Positions 8,015 through 16,864 of a stretch of 64,000 nt of DNA are shown here, piece after piece. Position numbers and translations under genes: made by a program. Below the pieces are notes generated by a model. The model did no database searches, was not told where the DNA came from, and saw only the letters and a program-made list of their open reading frames with translations. How positions within the stretch are numbered: position 1 is the stretch's first letter; each line of letters starts with the position of its first letter. Source of the DNA: Gammaproteobacteria bacterium (GTDB taxonomy: Bacteria; Pseudomonadota; Gammaproteobacteria; Arenicellales; UBA868); contig JAKUQR010000012.1 in the NCBI GenBank assembly GCA_022450155.1, positions 1 to 64,000 of the forward strand. The letters run 5' to 3'.

Positions 8015-9154
8015 ATGGCGATGCTGCTGACCGACGAACAGAACATGCTGCGCGATGCCGCGCGCGGGTTCCTGCAGGCCTCTGCACCCATTGATCAATT
8101 GCGTCGGTTGCGCGATGAAGCCAGCAGTGACGGATATGATCGCGATACCTGGAAGTCGATGGCCGAAATGGGCTGGTCGGGGGTACTGATACCTGAAGAT
8201 CACGGCGGCGTGGCAATGGGACATGTTGCAGCTGGCGTGATTGCCGAAGAAATGGGTCGAACGCTGACGGCATCACCTTTTCTTTCGACAGCCGTGATGG
8301 GTGCTATCGCGGTCGCCGGCTATGGCTCGGCAAGCCAGCGTGAGCAATGGCTTTCAAAGATAGCAGATGGCACGACGAATGTGGCCGTGGCGGTAGACGA
8401 AGACCGCAGCCACTCACCGGGGTTGGTGACCACCTCAGCACAGGCTAGCGACCGAGGTTTCAGGATTTCCGGCGGCAAGTCCTTTGTTGCAGACGGCCAT
8501 GTGGCTGATCTGATACTGGTGTCCGCCAGAAGTTCAGGTGGTGTGCGAGACGAGAACGGCATCTCGTTGTTTCTTGTGCCCCGAGACTGCGCAGGCCTTA
8601 CGATCGAGCGACAGATGATGGTGGACAGTCGAAATTCCGCCACAGTCCAGTTTGACGGAGTCGAGGTTGATTTCGATGCGCTTGTCGGTGAAGCAGGTGC
8701 CGGCTATGCGGTGCTTGAGCATGTGCTCGATGCCGGTCGCGCCTGCCTTGCTGCCGAGATGTTGGGTTCGGCCCAGGAATGTTTGGCACAAACGATCGAC
8801 TATCTCTCGACCCGTCGCCAGTTTGACCGGACCATCGGCTCGTTTCAGGCGCTGCAGCATCGTGCGGCGCATCTTTTTACAGAAATTGAAATCGGCAGGT
8901 CAGCCGTAATGCGTGCGCTGCAGGCACTCGATGCAGCATCGAATGACAGGCAGCTTATCGTGTCCGTTGCTAAGTCCAAGGTCGGACGAGTTGCACAGCT
9001 GGCGGCCCAGGAAGCGATACAGATGCACGGTGGCATCGGCATGACCGACGAATTCAACATTGGGTTTTTCTTAAAGCGCGTGCGCGTCGCTGAAGCGTTA
9101 TATGGTGATGCGAACTTTCATGCGGATAAGTTTGCCCGTATGCGGAATTATTAG
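8015..9154 (+). CDS. Acyl-CoA dehydrogenase subunit with FAD motif but no catalytic Glu
   Basis: 379 aa, starting 23 bp after the preceding dehydrogenase. It carries STRRQFDRTIGSFQALQH at about 265-282, the FAD-binding Arg and FQ motif, and the HGGIGMTDE segment. At the catalytic position the usual YEG(T/S) is LYGDANF, so G364 stands where Glu should be. Alone it would be inactive; together with the upstream Glu-bearing subunit one complete active site per heterodimer could form. Complementary loss is the signature of heterotetrameric dehydrogenases for bulky acyl-CoAs such as steroid side chains. The start ATG at 8015 has another ATG two codons on. Confidence 0.9.
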   Translation: MAMLLTDEQNMLRDAARGFLQASAPIDQLRRLRDEASSDGYDRDTWKSMAEMGWSGVLIPEDHGGVAMGHVAAGVIAEEMGRTLTASPFLSTAVMGAIAVAGYGSASQREQWLSKIADGTTNVAVAVDEDRSHSPGLVTTSAQASDRGFRISGGKSFVADGHVADLILVSARSSGGVRDENGISLFLVPRDCAGLTIERQMMVDSRNSATVQFDGVEVDFDALVGEAGAGYAVLEHVLDAGRACLAAEMLGSAQECLAQTIDYLSTRRQFDRTIGSFQALQHRAAHLFTEIEIGRSAVMRALQALDAASNDRQLIVSVAKSKVGRVAQLAAQEAIQMHGGIGMTDEFNIGFFLKRVRVAEALYGDANFHADKFARMRNY

Positions 9155-9162
9155 GAGGCTCC

Positions 9163-9954
9163 ATGGATTACGCGAACAAGGTGGTTGCGATTACCGGCGC
9201 TGCACGCGGAATCGGACTGGCAATGGCTCAGGCGTTTCATGCCCGCGGTGCGCGTATCGCACTGGCGGATCTGGATGGGGCAGAGGCTACGGCCGAAACC
9301 TTCGACGGTCTGGGAATGACCGTAGATGTTGCCGTCGACAGTCAGGTCGCTGAGTTCATTCAGAAAACCGAGACTGTGCTAGGCCCTATCGATGTCTACG
9401 TGTCAAACGCCGGTGTGCTGATGACCGATGAGCCCAGCTGGGATGCGGCCGGTGCGACAGATGCCAACTGGCAACTGGCGTTCGAGGTTAACCTGATGGG
9501 TGCGGTCCGGGGAGCACGTCATGTCTGGCCGGGCATGCGTGAACGCGGCGGCGGTATCTTTGTGATCGTTGCCTCGGCCGCCGGATTGCTGGCACAGATT
9601 GGTGCCGCCCCCTATACCGCGACAAAGCACGCAGCGGTTGCGTTTGCTGAGAGTCTTTCAATTGCCCATGGGGATGACGGCCTGCAGGTGGTCTGTGTCT
9701 GTCCACAGGGTGTGCGTACAGCGATGCTGGGTGACAGCGACGACGGTGGCATCGCCGGTGTCGATGGCATTGTTGAACCATCAGCCGTAGCCGACGTCAC
9801 GCTTGCCGCGATCGAGGAAAAAATATTTTTTGCCCTGCCGCATCCCAATGTGGCGGACTACGAGACTATGCGCGCTGGCCAGCGTGATCGCTGGCTGGGT
9901 GGAATGCGCAAGTTCCGGCGCAAGATGATGAGTGAACGTGGACGACCCATCTAA
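9163..9954 (+). CDS. Short-chain dehydrogenase/reductase (SDR)
   Basis: Classical SDR of 263 aa. The cofactor loop TGAARGIG is at 11-18, NAG at 82-84, catalytic Ser about 138, and Y151-x-x-x-K155 (YTATK). D36 or D38 after the second strand (LADLDG) suggests NAD(H) preference. It starts 8 bp after the acyl-CoA dehydrogenase stop with an AGGAGG-type ribosome site (TTAGGAGGCTCC). In the operon it probably oxidises a 3-hydroxyacyl-CoA or a ring hydroxyl. The last residues are basic and overlap the next gene's GTG start. Confidence 0.92.
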   Translation: MDYANKVVAITGAARGIGLAMAQAFHARGARIALADLDGAEATAETFDGLGMTVDVAVDSQVAEFIQKTETVLGPIDVYVSNAGVLMTDEPSWDAAGATDANWQLAFEVNLMGAVRGARHVWPGMRERGGGIFVIVASAAGLLAQIGAAPYTATKHAAVAFAESLSIAHGDDGLQVVCVCPQGVRTAMLGDSDDGGIAGVDGIVEPSAVADVTLAAIEEKIFFALPHPNVADYETMRAGQRDRWLGGMRKFRRKMMSERGRPI

Positions 9955-10834
9955 CACAGCCCGGTCTATCCAGGGCCGCACTGATACAGCTGGCGGAGCT
10001 GAGGCCGAGTCGGCACAGCCGTCGGGCGGTCACCTATTCGATCAGGCACTCGCACTTGCGCAGGTGGAAACCACAGATCGTCGGGCTGCCTATGAAGGGC
10101 AGGTGCACCCGGTGTTCAAAAACATCAATGATCCCTATGGGGGCTGGAGCGCTGCGGTATTGGCCAAGGCGATTCTTGAGACCTGTGATCCGGAACTGGA
10201 ACTGGTTTCGCTGACAACGGATTACCTGTCTGTTCCCTCCGGTGGTCGGCTGCAGATCGATGTGGAGTGCGACCGGTCGGGCCGCAGAACCGAGTTCTGG
10301 CGCGCCGTCCTCACCGGTCGAGCCGACACGAGTCCTGCCAACCGGGCGATCGCCATTCTTTCGCGCCGCCGGGACACCCTCGAGTGGACTGAAGGCAGCC
10401 GCCCTGAAGTTCCGCCGCCGGAAAACTGTCAGACCATCGACCTGCCCATGGCCTGGAGTCAGGCTATCGAAATCAGGCCCACCGTGGATCTTCCAATGTC
10501 TATTAATAGGGACAGCCATTTTTCGGCCTGGGTCCGTTTCACGCCAGCGCGAGATCTCGACAGCGTTGGGCTGATTGCACTGGCGGACACGCCCATGCCG
10601 CGGCTGTTTCAGGTGATCGGGCGACCAGAGCCGGTGGCGACGGTTTCGATGACCGTGTACCTGCATGCGACATCTGCGGACTATGCCGCGGTGGGTGACG
10701 ATTATCTGCTGGTAGATACTTGGGGCGCCCGTGGCGGCAGAGGGTTTTATGATCAGCATGCGACAATATGGGGTCGGGATGGACGGCTGCTGGTTACTAC
10801 CCAGCAGATCGTCTGGTACCGCGCAACCCAATAA
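9932..10834 (+). CDS. Double-hotdog acyl-CoA thioesterase family protein
   Basis: 300 aa starting at GTG 9932, overlapping the SDR end by 23 bp, so translation is probably coupled. After a poorly conserved, Gln/Thr-rich first 35 residues it shows the TesB/4HBT_3 pattern: [16 protein letters not shown] at about 64-79, then the strand LTTDYLSVP. The second hotdog ends with [23 protein letters not shown]. Such proteins hydrolyse acyl-CoA to free acid and CoA, often as a safety valve or product-release step. Substrate unknown. The long N-terminal extension may mean that translation starts later. Confidence 0.8.
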   Translation: MNVDDPSNTARSIQGRTDTAGGAEAESAQPSGGHLFDQALALAQVETTDRRAAYEGQVHPVFKNINDPYGGWSAAVLAKAILETCDPELELVSLTTDYLSVPSGGRLQIDVECDRSGRRTEFWRAVLTGRADTSPANRAIAILSRRRDTLEWTEGSRPEVPPPENCQTIDLPMAWSQAIEIRPTVDLPMSINRDSHFSAWVRFTPARDLDSVGLIALADTPMPRLFQVIGRPEPVATVSMTVYLHATSADYAAVGDDYLLVDTWGARGGRGFYDQHATIWGRDGRLLVTTQQIVWYRATQ

Positions 10835-10848
10835 CTGGAGGCAGCATC

Positions 10849-12054
10849 ATGCGTGAAGCAGTCATTGTGTCGACCGCGAGGTCCCCGATCGGCAGAGCGT
10901 ACCGCGGGGCATTCAACGACACCTCGGGTCCTGATCTCGGCGGCCATTGCATCAAACATGCTGTCGCTCGTGCGGGTATTGACCCCGCTGAAGTCGACGA
11001 TGTCGTGATGGGAGCTGCGATGCAGCAGGGCACCACGGGCCAGAACATTGCCCGCCAGTCGCTGATGCGTGCTGGACTGCCAGTAACCGTGTCAGGGATG
11101 TCAGTCGATCGGCAGTGTGCCTCCGGCATGATGGCCATCGCGACCGCAGCCAAACAGATTGTTGCCGACGGTATGACGATCACGGTGGGAGGTGGTCTGG
11201 AGAGCATATCGCTGGTTCAGAATGACAACATGAACCGTCATCGAGCCAGTGATGACTGGATCAAAACCAACCAGCCTGCCTTGTATATGTCGATGCTTGA
11301 AACGGCCGAGATCGTCTCTACACGCTACAACATCAGTCGGCAGGTACAGGACGAATACGCCGTGCAGTCGCAGGATCGTACTCACCAGGCACAGACCGAA
11401 GGCCGGTTTGACGACGAGATCGTCCCGCTCACCTCGATCATGAAATCGGTTGACCGGGAAACCGGCACGGTGACCGATGTCGAGGTGACGCTTGAACAGG
11501 ATGAAGGTAACCGGCCCGGTACGACGCTCGAGGCTCTTTCTGCGCTGAAGCCGGTGTTTGCGGATGGAATGAAAGTCGACGAGGGTCGCTTTATTACCGC
11601 GGGCAATGCGTCTCAGCTTTCGGATGGTGCCTCGGCAGCGGTACTGATGGAGGCCAGGCAAGCTGAAAAGCGGGGCCTGACGCCGCTGGGGGTATACCGG
11701 GGTATGGCGGTCGCTGGACTTGAACCCGATGAAATGGGTATCGGGCCTGTTTACGCGGTTCCCAAGCTGCTCAAAGCAAACGGTCTTGGCATGGATGATA
11801 TTGATCTCTGGGAGTTGAACGAAGCCTTTGCCGTTCAGGTCATTTACTGCAGAGATCAGTTGGGTATTCCGAATGAATGCCTCAACGTCAGCGGGGGCTC
11901 GATCTCGATCGGGCACCCCTACGGCATGTCAGGGGCCCGCATGGTCGGCCATGCCCTGATTGAGGGCCGTCGCTGGGGCGCCAAGTATGTGGTCTGCACC
12001 ATGTGTGTCGGCGGTGGTATGGGTGCCGCAGGCTTGTTTGAAGTGGTATCGTGA
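10849..12054 (+). CDS. Thiolase (acetyl-CoA C-acyltransferase)
   Basis: 401 aa from the ATG preceded by a TGGAGG ribosome site; an upstream extension to 10768 is not thiolase-like. Catalytic residues are nucleophile C90 (DRQCASGM), H356 in [13 protein letters not shown], and C386 in CVGGGMGAA; the NEAFA motif is present as well. It would cleave a 3-ketoacyl-CoA to acetyl-CoA and a shortened acyl-CoA, the last step after the adjacent dehydrogenases. No enoyl-CoA hydratase is found in this run. The stop overlaps the next GTG start by 4 bp. Confidence 0.95.
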   Translation: MREAVIVSTARSPIGRAYRGAFNDTSGPDLGGHCIKHAVARAGIDPAEVDDVVMGAAMQQGTTGQNIARQSLMRAGLPVTVSGMSVDRQCASGMMAIATAAKQIVADGMTITVGGGLESISLVQNDNMNRHRASDDWIKTNQPALYMSMLETAEIVSTRYNISRQVQDEYAVQSQDRTHQAQTEGRFDDEIVPLTSIMKSVDRETGTVTDVEVTLEQDEGNRPGTTLEALSALKPVFADGMKVDEGRFITAGNASQLSDGASAAVLMEARQAEKRGLTPLGVYRGMAVAGLEPDEMGIGPVYAVPKLLKANGLGMDDIDLWELNEAFAVQVIYCRDQLGIPNECLNVSGGSISIGHPYGMSGARMVGHALIEGRRWGAKYVVCTMCVGGGMGAAGLFEVVS

Positions 12055-13025
12055 AAGCACTGTACTGCCGGGCCTTCGGACCTGAGACCGACCTTACTGT
12101 TGAAGAGATAGCGGCGCCTGTCCCGGCCGTTGGTGAAGTTCTGGTGTTGGTACAGGCGGCGGGTCTTAATTTTCCCGATCTTCTGTGTGTGCGCGGCGAA
12201 TACCAGTTCAAGCCGCCGCTGCCGTTTGTACCGGGCAGTGAGGGCGCAGGTGTTGTGACGGCACTGGGAGCAGATGTGACAGGTGTGTCGGTCGACGACC
12301 GTGTCTGTTTCAACGCGTCGAGCGGTGCGTTTGCCGAGGTGATCGCGATCCCGGCCTCTGCGGTGACACAAATCCCCGACAGTATGCCTTTTGAGCAGGC
12401 CGCAGGATTGACCGTCGTGTACGGCACCTCCTATTACGCGCTCAAGCAGCGTGCGGGTCTTCAGTCCGGCGAGACACTGCTGGTTCTGGGAGCAGCGGGC
12501 GGTGTGGGATTGTCCGCTGTCGAACTGGGTGCCGCGATGGGTGCCCGGGTGATCGCAGCGGCCAGCAGCGACCAAAAGCTGGCCGTTGCCGCTGAGCACG
12601 GCGCAGAAGTCGGCATTAATTACGCAACCGAAGATCTCAAAAACCGGATCAAGGAGATCACCGAAGGGGCCGGAGCGAACGTGATCTACGATCCGGTCGG
12701 CGGGGAGCTGGCAGAAGCTGCATTCCGGGGTATCGCCTGGGAAGGTCGACACCTGGTGATTGGATTTGCTTCGGGGCCCATTCCCAAGCTGCCGCTGAAT
12801 CTGCCGCTGTTAAAAGGCGCTGCCGTCGTGGGTGTGTTCTGGGGCTCCTGGACCAAGCGTGAGCCCGAAGCACACGAACAGAACATGGCAGAACTGTTTG
12901 AGTTGTTCACTGAAGGTACGATTCAGCCACATGTCTCGAGCACTTATACGCTGGATCAGTTTCTCGATGCTTTTGGCGAGGTATCGGGGCGCCGGGCGAT
13001 CGGCAAGGTTATTCTGACACCTTGA
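12051..13025 (+). CDS. MDR-family NADPH:quinone reductase-like oxidoreductase
   Basis: 324 aa starting at GTG, overlapping the thiolase stop as GTGA. It has a GroES-like N-terminal domain ([18 protein letters not shown]) and a Rossmann domain with [17 protein letters not shown] near 142-158. The Cys/His zinc ligands of alcohol dehydrogenases are missing, which places it in the quinone-reductase branch of the medium-chain family. Such enzymes also reduce enoyl-CoA or alpha,beta-unsaturated ketones. Tight coupling with thiolase suggests a shared pathway. It is the last of the CoA genes before the second Rieske oxygenase. Confidence 0.9.
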   Translation: MKALYCRAFGPETDLTVEEIAAPVPAVGEVLVLVQAAGLNFPDLLCVRGEYQFKPPLPFVPGSEGAGVVTALGADVTGVSVDDRVCFNASSGAFAEVIAIPASAVTQIPDSMPFEQAAGLTVVYGTSYYALKQRAGLQSGETLLVLGAAGGVGLSAVELGAAMGARVIAAASSDQKLAVAAEHGAEVGINYATEDLKNRIKEITEGAGANVIYDPVGGELAEAAFRGIAWEGRHLVIGFASGPIPKLPLNLPLLKGAAVVGVFWGSWTKREPEAHEQNMAELFELFTEGTIQPHVSSTYTLDQFLDAFGEVSGRRAIGKVILTP

Positions 13026-13066
13026 CGGTATATGCTGGCTAAGACAGCCACCAGCCGCGATCGCTA

Positions 13067-14197
13067 ATGAGTCACGAGGTCAAACAGGGTCTACCCAACC
13101 GGTACTATGACAACCGGGACGACTTTCTGGTTGAGCGGGCGAAAATTTTCTCACCCATGTGGGTGTGTATCGGGTTCGCCAGTGATGTGTCCGGCCCCGG
13201 CGATGTATTTCCGCTTGAATTCATGGAACTGCCGCTGCTGCTGGTGCGCGATCACGATCACCGAGTACGGGTTTTTCATAACGTCTGCCGCCACCGGGGC
13301 CATCTACTGGTTGCCGAACCTGGGCAGCTGGGCCGTTCTCTACGCTGCCCGTATCACTCGTGGACTTACGCATTGGACGGTTCACTGATCCGAACGCCGA
13401 ATATTGGTGGCGCGGGCGTACACCAAGTTGAAGGTTTTGATCGTGCGGGTTTGGGGCTGGTACAGATCCGCTGTGCGTTATGGCATGACCTCATATTTAT
13501 CAACCTGGACGGGTCGGCCGGTCCGTTTGATGAATTTATCGAGCCACTGGAAAATCGTTGGTCAAAACTCTGGGGCAAAACCGGCGCGGACCATCTGCGG
13601 GTCCCTGAAGACTACGGTTCGATCGCATTTGATCTGGCGACCAACTGGAAGCTTGCGGTGGAAAACTATCTTGACGCCTATCACCTGCCCACCGTACACC
13701 CGGAATTAAACCGCGTATCGCCGCTGCAGGATCACGAGATCCATATCTCGGAGCAATTTGCCGGTCAGGTATCCCACTGCTATCAACTTGGTGCTGGCAG
13801 CCAAGATCACCTTCCGATTTTCCCGAATTGGTCATCTAAACTTCTCCAAGAGGCGGATTACCCCGCTCTATTTCCAAACACACTGCTCGGCCTGCAGGCA
13901 GACCACCTGTTTGTGATGGTGGTCATCCCGCTGGAATATGGTCGTACCCGCGAGGAGACCCGTCTGTACTGTGTGGGGGATGAATCGTTGACGGAACGAT
14001 TCCGGACCCTGCGACACGACCAGCATGCATTCTGGACGCGCGTGTTTCAGGAGGATGTCAGTGCGGTGATGGGCATGCAAAAAGGCAGGGCATCGCCTGG
14101 ATTTGATGGGGGTGTGCTGTCGCCTTTAATGGATCGTGCCACGGTTGCTTTTCATGAATGGGCCGGTGTCCGCTTGGGTGTCTGGCCTACCGGCTGA
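13067..14197 (+). CDS. Rieske non-heme iron oxygenase, alpha subunit (2)
   Basis: 376 aa. Rieske ligands are C74-x-H76 and C94-xx-H97. The mononuclear iron site is H206 and H211 in YLDAYHLPTVH, with the canonical bridging D203, so this is a more typical ring-hydroxylating-type alpha subunit than the other two in the window. It follows the MDR gene by 41 bp on the same strand and may hydroxylate the same compound that the upstream CoA genes degrade. No ferredoxin or reductase gene is nearby. The substrate cannot be read from sequence. Confidence 0.9.
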   Translation: MSHEVKQGLPNRYYDNRDDFLVERAKIFSPMWVCIGFASDVSGPGDVFPLEFMELPLLLVRDHDHRVRVFHNVCRHRGHLLVAEPGQLGRSLRCPYHSWTYALDGSLIRTPNIGGAGVHQVEGFDRAGLGLVQIRCALWHDLIFINLDGSAGPFDEFIEPLENRWSKLWGKTGADHLRVPEDYGSIAFDLATNWKLAVENYLDAYHLPTVHPELNRVSPLQDHEIHISEQFAGQVSHCYQLGAGSQDHLPIFPNWSSKLLQEADYPALFPNTLLGLQADHLFVMVVIPLEYGRTREETRLYCVGDESLTERFRTLRHDQHAFWTRVFQEDVSAVMGMQKGRASPGFDGGVLSPLMDRATVAFHEWAGVRLGVWPTG

Positions 14198-14258
14198 ATC
14201 GCCGCAAAAGATAGTTCTGATGATCCGTACTGAACAGTCAGTGATCTGGCTGGCAACA

Positions 14259-14270
14259 CAACAGCTGTTG
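14259..14270. repeat. 12-bp perfect palindrome CAACAGCTGTTG
   Basis: A perfect palindrome inside the 134-bp space between the second Rieske gene and a small membrane-protein gene. It could be an operator half-site pair or part of an RNA stem; no T tract follows, so a classical terminator is unlikely. A 12-bp palindrome can arise by chance in 64 kb. Confidence 0.25.
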
Positions 14271-14331
14271 ATGTGTTCACGGCTTTGTTGTTCAATAGGT
14301 TGATTCTGGAGCCAACACGGGGAGCATCAGT

Positions 14332-14532
14332 GTGACAGTGTGGACGTTTCTCTGGTACATCCTGTGGTTGCCGTTCTGGCTTTACTTCAGCACGTTGTTT
14401 CTGCCGACTGATATTGTGGGAGAGCAGGTCTCGTTTGGCAGCGGAATTCAACAATACCTGCACTGGCACTGGCTGGGGCTGCCTATTCTGTTTGCTGGAC
14501 CACTGATACTGTCGAGCAGAGGGCACAAATAA
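14332..14532 (+). CDS. Small two-helix membrane protein
   Basis: 66 codons from GTG 14332, with GGGGAGC about 8 bases upstream as a possible ribosome site. Residues about 4-24 are very rich in Trp, Leu and Phe and would cross the membrane; about 46-60 form a second hydrophobic segment; the C-terminus is basic (SSRGHK). I do not recognise the family. It lies between a Rieske oxygenase and a convergent NTF2-like gene. The composition is unlike a random frame, but the lack of recognised homologues leaves it uncertain. Confidence 0.45.
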   Translation: MTVWTFLWYILWLPFWLYFSTLFLPTDIVGEQVSFGSGIQQYLHWHWLGLPILFAGPLILSSRGHK

Positions 14533-14922
14533 TCAAGCAGTGATGATCTTCCAGTAGGTATCTTTGGAACATACCTTGTCGCCGCGAAACGAGTAGATAT
14601 CGATGGCCCGGACGTCGAAGGGGCCGGTGTCGATAAATTCTCCGCTGACCCTATAAGTCGCAAATATTTTGTCGCTGCTGGAGTATTCGTTCGATTCGCT
14701 AAAGACGATGGGGGTTTTAAGGCGGCTGGCGCGCTCGACCACTGCCTCGCAGGCCGCCTTGAAGCCACGAATGATCCGACCTTCCGGGTGATCGGGGCCC
14801 TCATAGTAGATCCAGACAAAGTCGTCGGTCACAAAGGCGCTGCCCGTCGCGACATCGTTAGTGTTCAGCGCCTTCCCGAACCGGTGCAGAAGCGCTTGTT
14901 TCTCTGAATCGACATCAGCCAT
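14533..14922 (-). CDS. NTF2-like (SnoaL-type) protein
   Basis: 129 aa with the cone-shaped NTF2 fold pattern: an N-terminal helix (KQALLHRFGKAL), FVTDDFVWIYYEGP, a long helix (FKAACEAVVERA) and C-terminal strands ending in DTYWKIITA. Members include ketosteroid-isomerase-like enzymes, polyketide cyclases and the beta subunits of Rieske dioxygenases. At 129 aa it is shorter than a true beta subunit. The stop abuts the stop of the convergent small membrane-protein gene. No catalytic pair can be assigned with confidence. Confidence 0.7.
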   Translation of the reverse strand: MADVDSEKQALLHRFGKALNTNDVATGSAFVTDDFVWIYYEGPDHPEGRIIRGFKAACEAVVERASRLKTPIVFSESNEYSSSDKIFATYRVSGEFIDTGPFDVRAIDIYSFRGDKVCSKDTYWKIITA

Positions 14923-14953
14923 GAGACGTTCTACCAGACTAAAATTTAGGGTG

Positions 14954-15382
14954 TCAGGTATTCGTTTTTCTGGGTGTCGGTGGCGTCACGGTCACCGTGA
15001 TACCACCGTTTGTCGGACGGCGGGACAGGCCGGCCTGGTTCAGTCGGGCTAAATATGCCTGCCAGGATGTGTCGTAGTTCTGCCCCAGTTCGTACAGAGT
15101 TTCCCATGAGTAGATACCGGTGTTGTGGCCGTCATCAAAATACAATCTGACGGCATACGAGCCTTGGGGTTCGATTTGGTCGATGCCCACATGTTCCTTG
15201 CCGTGTTGGAGTACCTCCTGGCCCGGGCCATGGCCCCGGACTTCTGCAGAAGGCGAAAATACCCGTAGATATTCACACGAGAGGTCGAAGTGACTGCCGT
15301 CATCAAAATCCACCGCCAGTACACGGGATTGCTTGTGCAGAAGAATGTTTGTTGGACGCGGATGTTTACCCATGCTACGCAA
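14954..15382 (-). CDS. DUF971 protein (gamma-butyrobetaine-hydroxylase-like N-terminal domain)
   Basis: 142 aa; the more family-like start is the second Met (15373), giving MGKHPRPTNILLHK. The body matches DUF971: LHKQSRVLAVDFDDG, LSCEYLRVFSPSAEVRGHGPGQ, YAVRLYFDDGHNTGIYSWETLYELG. In eukaryotes this domain precedes the catalytic part of gamma-butyrobetaine hydroxylase and can bind zinc; stand-alone bacterial versions have no settled function. It heads away from the small alpha/beta-barrel gene at 15512, sharing a 129-bp intergenic region. A short Thr/Pro-rich basic tail follows the domain. Confidence 0.85.
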   Translation of the reverse strand: MRSMGKHPRPTNILLHKQSRVLAVDFDDGSHFDLSCEYLRVFSPSAEVRGHGPGQEVLQHGKEHVGIDQIEPQGSYAVRLYFDDGHNTGIYSWETLYELGQNYDTSWQAYLARLNQAGLSRRPTNGGITVTVTPPTPRKTNT

Positions 15383-15511
15383 CCTATAGTATCGATTCAG
15401 GCCACCTTACCTGATTCGACCGTGAATGTTAAACGTGAACTAAGGTTTCTGTGGAAGCCGGACCGCTCGTTGCGTTAAGGTTGGAGTTTACCCCTGAACT
15501 GGAGTGTGACA

Positions 15512-15823
15512 ATGGCAGCTTACCTGATTGTTCGTGCAGTGGTACCGGAAGCGGAGCGCGAAAAATTCGACCAGTGGTATCAGGATGTTCACCTGCCGGA
15601 CGCCCTGGCTGCGTTTCATGCCGTAAGCGCATGGCGCGGCTGGAGTGATGATGATCCGGCGGTTCATTTCGCTTTTTATGAGTTTCCAACCTTGGATGAG
15701 GCAAAGTCTGTTGGAGATTCCGATGCCATGAAGACCATGCGGGCTGATTTCGATCAAAACTGGCAGGATCGGGTTGCCAGAACCCGTGAATACGTCGAGG
15801 TTGCCCAGTCGATTTCAAGATGA
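15512..15823 (+). CDS. Small dimeric alpha/beta-barrel protein (EthD/DUF-like)
   Basis: 103 aa from the ATG at 15512, which has GGAG at the right distance (7 bases); a GTG two codons earlier overlaps that site. The protein opens AAYLIVRAVVPEAEREKFDQWYQDVHLPDAL, a pattern of ferredoxin-like proteins that dimerise into a barrel, with a conserved Trp-Tyr and His-Leu-Pro after strand 1. Such proteins include EthD and small isomerases or monooxygenases. It precedes a 3-hydroxyacyl-CoA dehydrogenase by 99 bp, as the DUF1330 protein does near 63 kb. Biochemical role unknown. Confidence 0.75.
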   Translation: MAAYLIVRAVVPEAEREKFDQWYQDVHLPDALAAFHAVSAWRGWSDDDPAVHFAFYEFPTLDEAKSVGDSDAMKTMRADFDQNWQDRVARTREYVEVAQSISR

Positions 15824-15922
15824 AGTGGCCTCCAAGACGCGGGCTGTGAACCGACACCCGACCGGGTGATGTTGCGTTCGAGTTCACGCAGTCGTTAAAC
15901 CCAATTCGAGGAGTGAGTGTCG

Positions 15923-16837
15923 ATGAATACGATCAAGCCACAAGATGTCCGGCAAGTTGCCTGTGTGGGTGCCGGAACAATCGGTTCCGGGTGGGCAGCT
16001 TATTTTTTGTCACGAGGGATGGAAGTTATCGCGTCCGACCCTGCGCCAGATGCTGAAACACGGTTACGGACCAACATCGACGATGCCTGGCCAAAACTCG
16101 AACGGCTTGGACTTTCACCAGGCGCCAGTCGCGACCGACTGCGTTTTGTCGAAGATATTGAGCGAGCGGTTGCAGATGCTGACTTCATTCAGGAAAGCGC
16201 ACCTGATGATGAGGCGCTGAAAATCGAACTGATCGGGCAGATTGATGCGGCCTGTCGTTCCGATGTGGTGATCGCCAGTTCATCATCCAAGTTTCTGCCC
16301 AGTAGAGTGGCTTCCGGTTGCAACCGCCCGGAACGCGTCATTGTCGGGCATCCATTCGTTCCCGCCTACCTGGTGCCACTGGTCGAGGTCGTGGGCAGCG
16401 CCTCTACGCCTGCAGAGATTCTCGATTGGGCGGTGGACTTTTATCGGTTGGTGGGTAAGCGGCCGCTGAAACTCAAAAAAGAAATCGAGGCCTATATTGC
16501 AAATCGACTGCAGCATGCCATTTATCTCGAGGCACTGAGTCTGGTGGAACAGGGCATATGCGACTATGCCGATATCGATGATGCGGTGACCTGGGGTCCG
16601 GGGCTGCGCTGGGCGGTGCAGGGGCCTGTTCTGCACCGTCACCTGGGCGGCGGCAAGGGCGGGGTGAGACATATGATCGACCACTTTGGGTGGAACGGCG
16701 TACCCGGGGGCGAAGTGGCATTTATCGATGCGGTCGAGCGTCGATGGGGACACGTATCCATCGCCGAACTGGAAAGCTGGCGCGATGACAATCTACTGGC
16801 CATTCTAGAGGGGGTGACACCCCCGCCCCGACAATGA
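15923..16837 (+). CDS. 3-hydroxyacyl-CoA dehydrogenase family (L-carnitine-dehydrogenase-like)
   Basis: 304 aa from the ATG at 15923, 9 bases after a GAGGAG ribosome site. The NAD loop is GAGTIGSG at 16-23. The catalytic dyad His-Glu is visible as H143 in GHPFVPAYLVPLVEVV and E155. The usual Asn of HxFNP is replaced by Val. The GHPF...LVPLVEV pattern and overall layout resemble L-carnitine dehydrogenases more than FadB-type enzymes. It would oxidise a 3-hydroxy acid or its CoA ester with NAD+. The 27-bp gap to the deacetylase-like gene supports one transcript. Confidence 0.88.
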   Translation: MNTIKPQDVRQVACVGAGTIGSGWAAYFLSRGMEVIASDPAPDAETRLRTNIDDAWPKLERLGLSPGASRDRLRFVEDIERAVADADFIQESAPDDEALKIELIGQIDAACRSDVVIASSSSKFLPSRVASGCNRPERVIVGHPFVPAYLVPLVEVVGSASTPAEILDWAVDFYRLVGKRPLKLKKEIEAYIANRLQHAIYLEALSLVEQGICDYADIDDAVTWGPGLRWAVQGPVLHRHLGGGKGGVRHMIDHFGWNGVPGGEVAFIDAVERRWGHVSIAELESWRDDNLLAILEGVTPPPRQ

Positions 16838-16864
16838 CCGCCCGGGTTCTGCAGCAACACAGTT

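Noticed and set aside
15429-15887. Minus-strand frame of 152 codons over the small barrel-protein gene
   Set aside because: Pro/His/Arg-rich composition typical of an antisense frame; the plus strand has a ribosome site and a recognisable fold.
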